64,000 nt of DNA from JBBSUQ01 sp964389755 (GTDB lineage Bacteria > Bacteroidota > Bacteroidia > Flavobacteriales_D > Crocinitomicaceae), in assembly GCA_964389755.1 (NCBI GenBank), contig CAYMEW010000007.1, positions 1 to 64,000 on the forward strand, read 5' to 3'. This document shows positions 62,749-64,000 of this stretch, piece by piece. The notes beneath the pieces are model-generated. The model searched no databases. It had not been told where the DNA came from and was given only the letters and a program-made list of their open reading frames with translations. Each line of letters opens with the position of its first letter. Within the stretch, counting starts at the first letter, position 1. Both the position numbers and the translations under genes were made by a program.

Positions 62749-63303
62749 ATGCGAGTTACGGTTAAAACAGGTATTCTCTTTGCGCTTTTATTCATCCTTG
62801 TGAAAATGCTGTGCTTCTGGAGCGGGCTTTTCATCGAAGACCTGCGTCCACTGATCATGATCAACATCCTGTTCATACTGCTCTCGATCGCGATCGGCTT
62901 ATACCTGAAAAAACGGAAGCAGACAGAAGAAACCAACCTGCTCAGTGACATTAAGGACGGTATGTCTGCCGGAATCCCGTACGCGATTCTCGTCAGTGCA
63001 TTTCTGTATTTCTTTTATGCGAAGATCAACCCGGAATTCAATGAACATCATGCTGCAGAATATGTCATGAATATCAAAAAGAACATCGAGGATCCCGAAA
63101 ACCTGGAAAGAATGCGCTCCGGGAACGCCGATTACGAAATGCTGTCCAAAGAAGAAATCCTGGCTAAGGAAAACGAAAAGGCCAAAACGCTATACACGGC
63201 GGGAAATACCACTACCGTATCCCTGCTGTCCATGGTTTTGCTTACCACACTATACAGCATCCTGATCGCCATCGTTTATAAACGATTACTCTTCCGCCGT
63301 TAA
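62749..63303 (+). CDS. DUF4199-family membrane protein
   Basis: This 184-aa protein has four hydrophobic segments (about 7-27, 34-51, 75-93 and 150-170) with a polar stretch between the third and fourth. This layout fits DUF4199, common in Bacteroidota and of unknown function. It begins immediately after the rho terminator T-run, with its own -7-like element at 62707-62714. Its end overlaps the convergent Mur ligase gene by 18 nt. Confidence 0.7.
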   Translation: MRVTVKTGILFALLFILVKMLCFWSGLFIEDLRPLIMINILFILLSIAIGLYLKKRKQTEETNLLSDIKDGMSAGIPYAILVSAFLYFFYAKINPEFNEHHAAEYVMNIKKNIEDPENLERMRSGNADYEMLSKEEILAKENEKAKTLYTAGNTTTVSLLSMVLLTTLYSILIAIVYKRLLFRR

Positions 63304-64000
63304 ACGGTCTGACAGTTTATTTCCGAGTTCTTCAAAATCTATTCCGTCGAAATTACCGGAGGACATCATTAACAATACGGCATTTTTCAGTTCGAATCGG
63401 CTAATGAATTCCAGTACCGCTGAGGTATCGCTCACAACCGTGACATGACCGCCAAACGCATCTGCAACCGTTTGTTCGGAAAGATCTTCCAATTGCTTGT
63501 GTGCAACAACTTTCGGGTTAAAATAAACGAGCGCTTCATCCACGCCGTCCATTCCGCCGTTGTATTCCTGTAAAAAGGTTTTGTTGAGAGAAGAAAAGGT
63601 ATGCAGTTCCATGCAGGCGATGAGTTTTCGCGCGGGAAATTGTTCGCGAACCGCTTTTACGGTAGCCTTTAATTTCGAAGGTGAATGGGCAAAATCCTTG
63701 AAGAATACGAAGTCAGGCCGTTCGACCACCCGTTCTAGGCGTTTGCCGGCCCCTGTAAAGTCCTGCATGGCTTCCAGGAAATCGGCTTCCGGAATTCCGA
63801 GTTCTTTCGCGACGAGCATGGCCCCCGCCAGGTTCTGGAGGTTGTGTTTTCCAAATATCTTTAGCGGAAACTTGCTGCCATTCCACAGGATACTGGTTTT
63901 CCCGTCCTCAATGACGTGTTCCGGTGTATCGTACGCATGCGTCTTTACATCTCTTGCAGCCGTTTTGCCTGCGATACCCTCCAGTTCCGGATCGTTCCGG
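63286..64000 (-). CDS. mpl: Mur ligase family protein, Mpl type (partial)
   Basis: The gene runs off the right edge, so only the C-terminal 237 codons are seen. HNLQNLAGAMLVAKELGI and the following FKDFAHSPSKLKATVKAVRE fit the Mur ligase central and C-terminal domains. The layout is that of Mpl, which reattaches recycled tripeptide to UDP-MurNAc. MurC is the nearest alternative; the DFAHSP motif favours Mpl. The start lies outside the window. Confidence 0.78.
   Translation of the reverse strand, partial: RNDPELEGIAGKTAARDVKTHAYDTPEHVIEDGKTSILWNGSKFPLKIFGKHNLQNLAGAMLVAKELGIPEADFLEAMQDFTGAGKRLERVVERPDFVFFKDFAHSPSKLKATVKAVREQFPARKLIACMELHTFSSLNKTFLQEYNGGMDGVDEALVYFNPKVVAHKQLEDLSEQTVADAFGGHVTVVSDTSAVLEFISRFELKNAVLLMMSSGNFDGIDFEELGNKLSDRLTAEE

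Noticed and set aside
1..64000. CRISPR array or Cas genes
   Set aside because: No regular repeat-spacer pattern and no Cas-like protein; the only regular repeats are the 57-bp pair and short operators.

Overview
The window is chromosomal DNA from a member of the Bacteroidota, most likely a flavobacterium-like lineage. Three things point there. Many promoters carry the TAnnTTTG -7 element typical of the phylum, and Shine-Dalgarno sequences are scarce. Type IX secretion genes are present: PorT-like, PorE-like, and cargo with a type A C-terminal signal. The housekeeping genes are also typical, including a Rho factor with a long disordered N-terminal extension, Y_Y_Y-type propeller histidine kinases and a ubiE-porT pair. 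No rRNA, tRNA or CRISPR array was seen.

Layout. 1-9.97 kb: aconitase, the rpsF-rpsR-rplI ribosomal operon, a three-gene metal/cofactor ABC importer, two tandem paralogous secreted proteins and an EamA exporter. 10.0-19.6 kb: comM (yifB), split into two fragments by an 8,067-bp AT-rich mobile element. 19.8-30.9 kb: rpmH, an ABC exporter, a DCC protein, a 3-hydroxyacyl-CoA dehydrogenase, dnaK, an M23 peptidase, a GT-C membrane protein and alaS. 31-39 kb: two paralogous propeller sensor kinases, one LytTR response regulator, and an NtrC-like regulator with no obvious DNA-binding domain. 39-44 kb: Ppx/GppA, a NatAB-type ABC exporter, NTF2-like, SIMPL and thioesterase genes. 44-53 kb: PorE-like OmpA protein, then a leftward operon aspC, heptose kinase, trkH, ubiE, porT, FAD oxidoreductase. 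53-64 kb: a two-gene N-acyl amino-acid lipid pathway, ECF sigma factor, uvrA, small lipoprotein, dicarboxylate/glutamate symporter, rho, DUF4199 protein and a partial Mpl-type Mur ligase.

The most unusual part is the element at 10,698-18,769. It lies in comM at a 5-bp core (ACGTC) present at both ends. Joining the flanks on that core restores a 1,542-bp, 513-codon comM frame. The element carries three serine recombinases, an XRE repressor next to a palindromic operator, a toxin-antitoxin pair that I recognise as RnlA/RnlB (RNase LS, an anti-phage system in E. coli), and small proteins of unknown function. The large serine recombinase at the right end has no stop codon of its own inside the element. 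Its frame crosses the attachment core into antisense comM. In the excised circle the same frame would run into a 30-codon tail now stranded at the left end, stopping at 10,796. So attP appears to lie inside the recombinase gene, and integration swaps the protein's C-terminus. The second large serine recombinase shows a related oddity: its 3' coding end is repeated as a 57-bp direct repeat on either side of a small coiled-coil gene.
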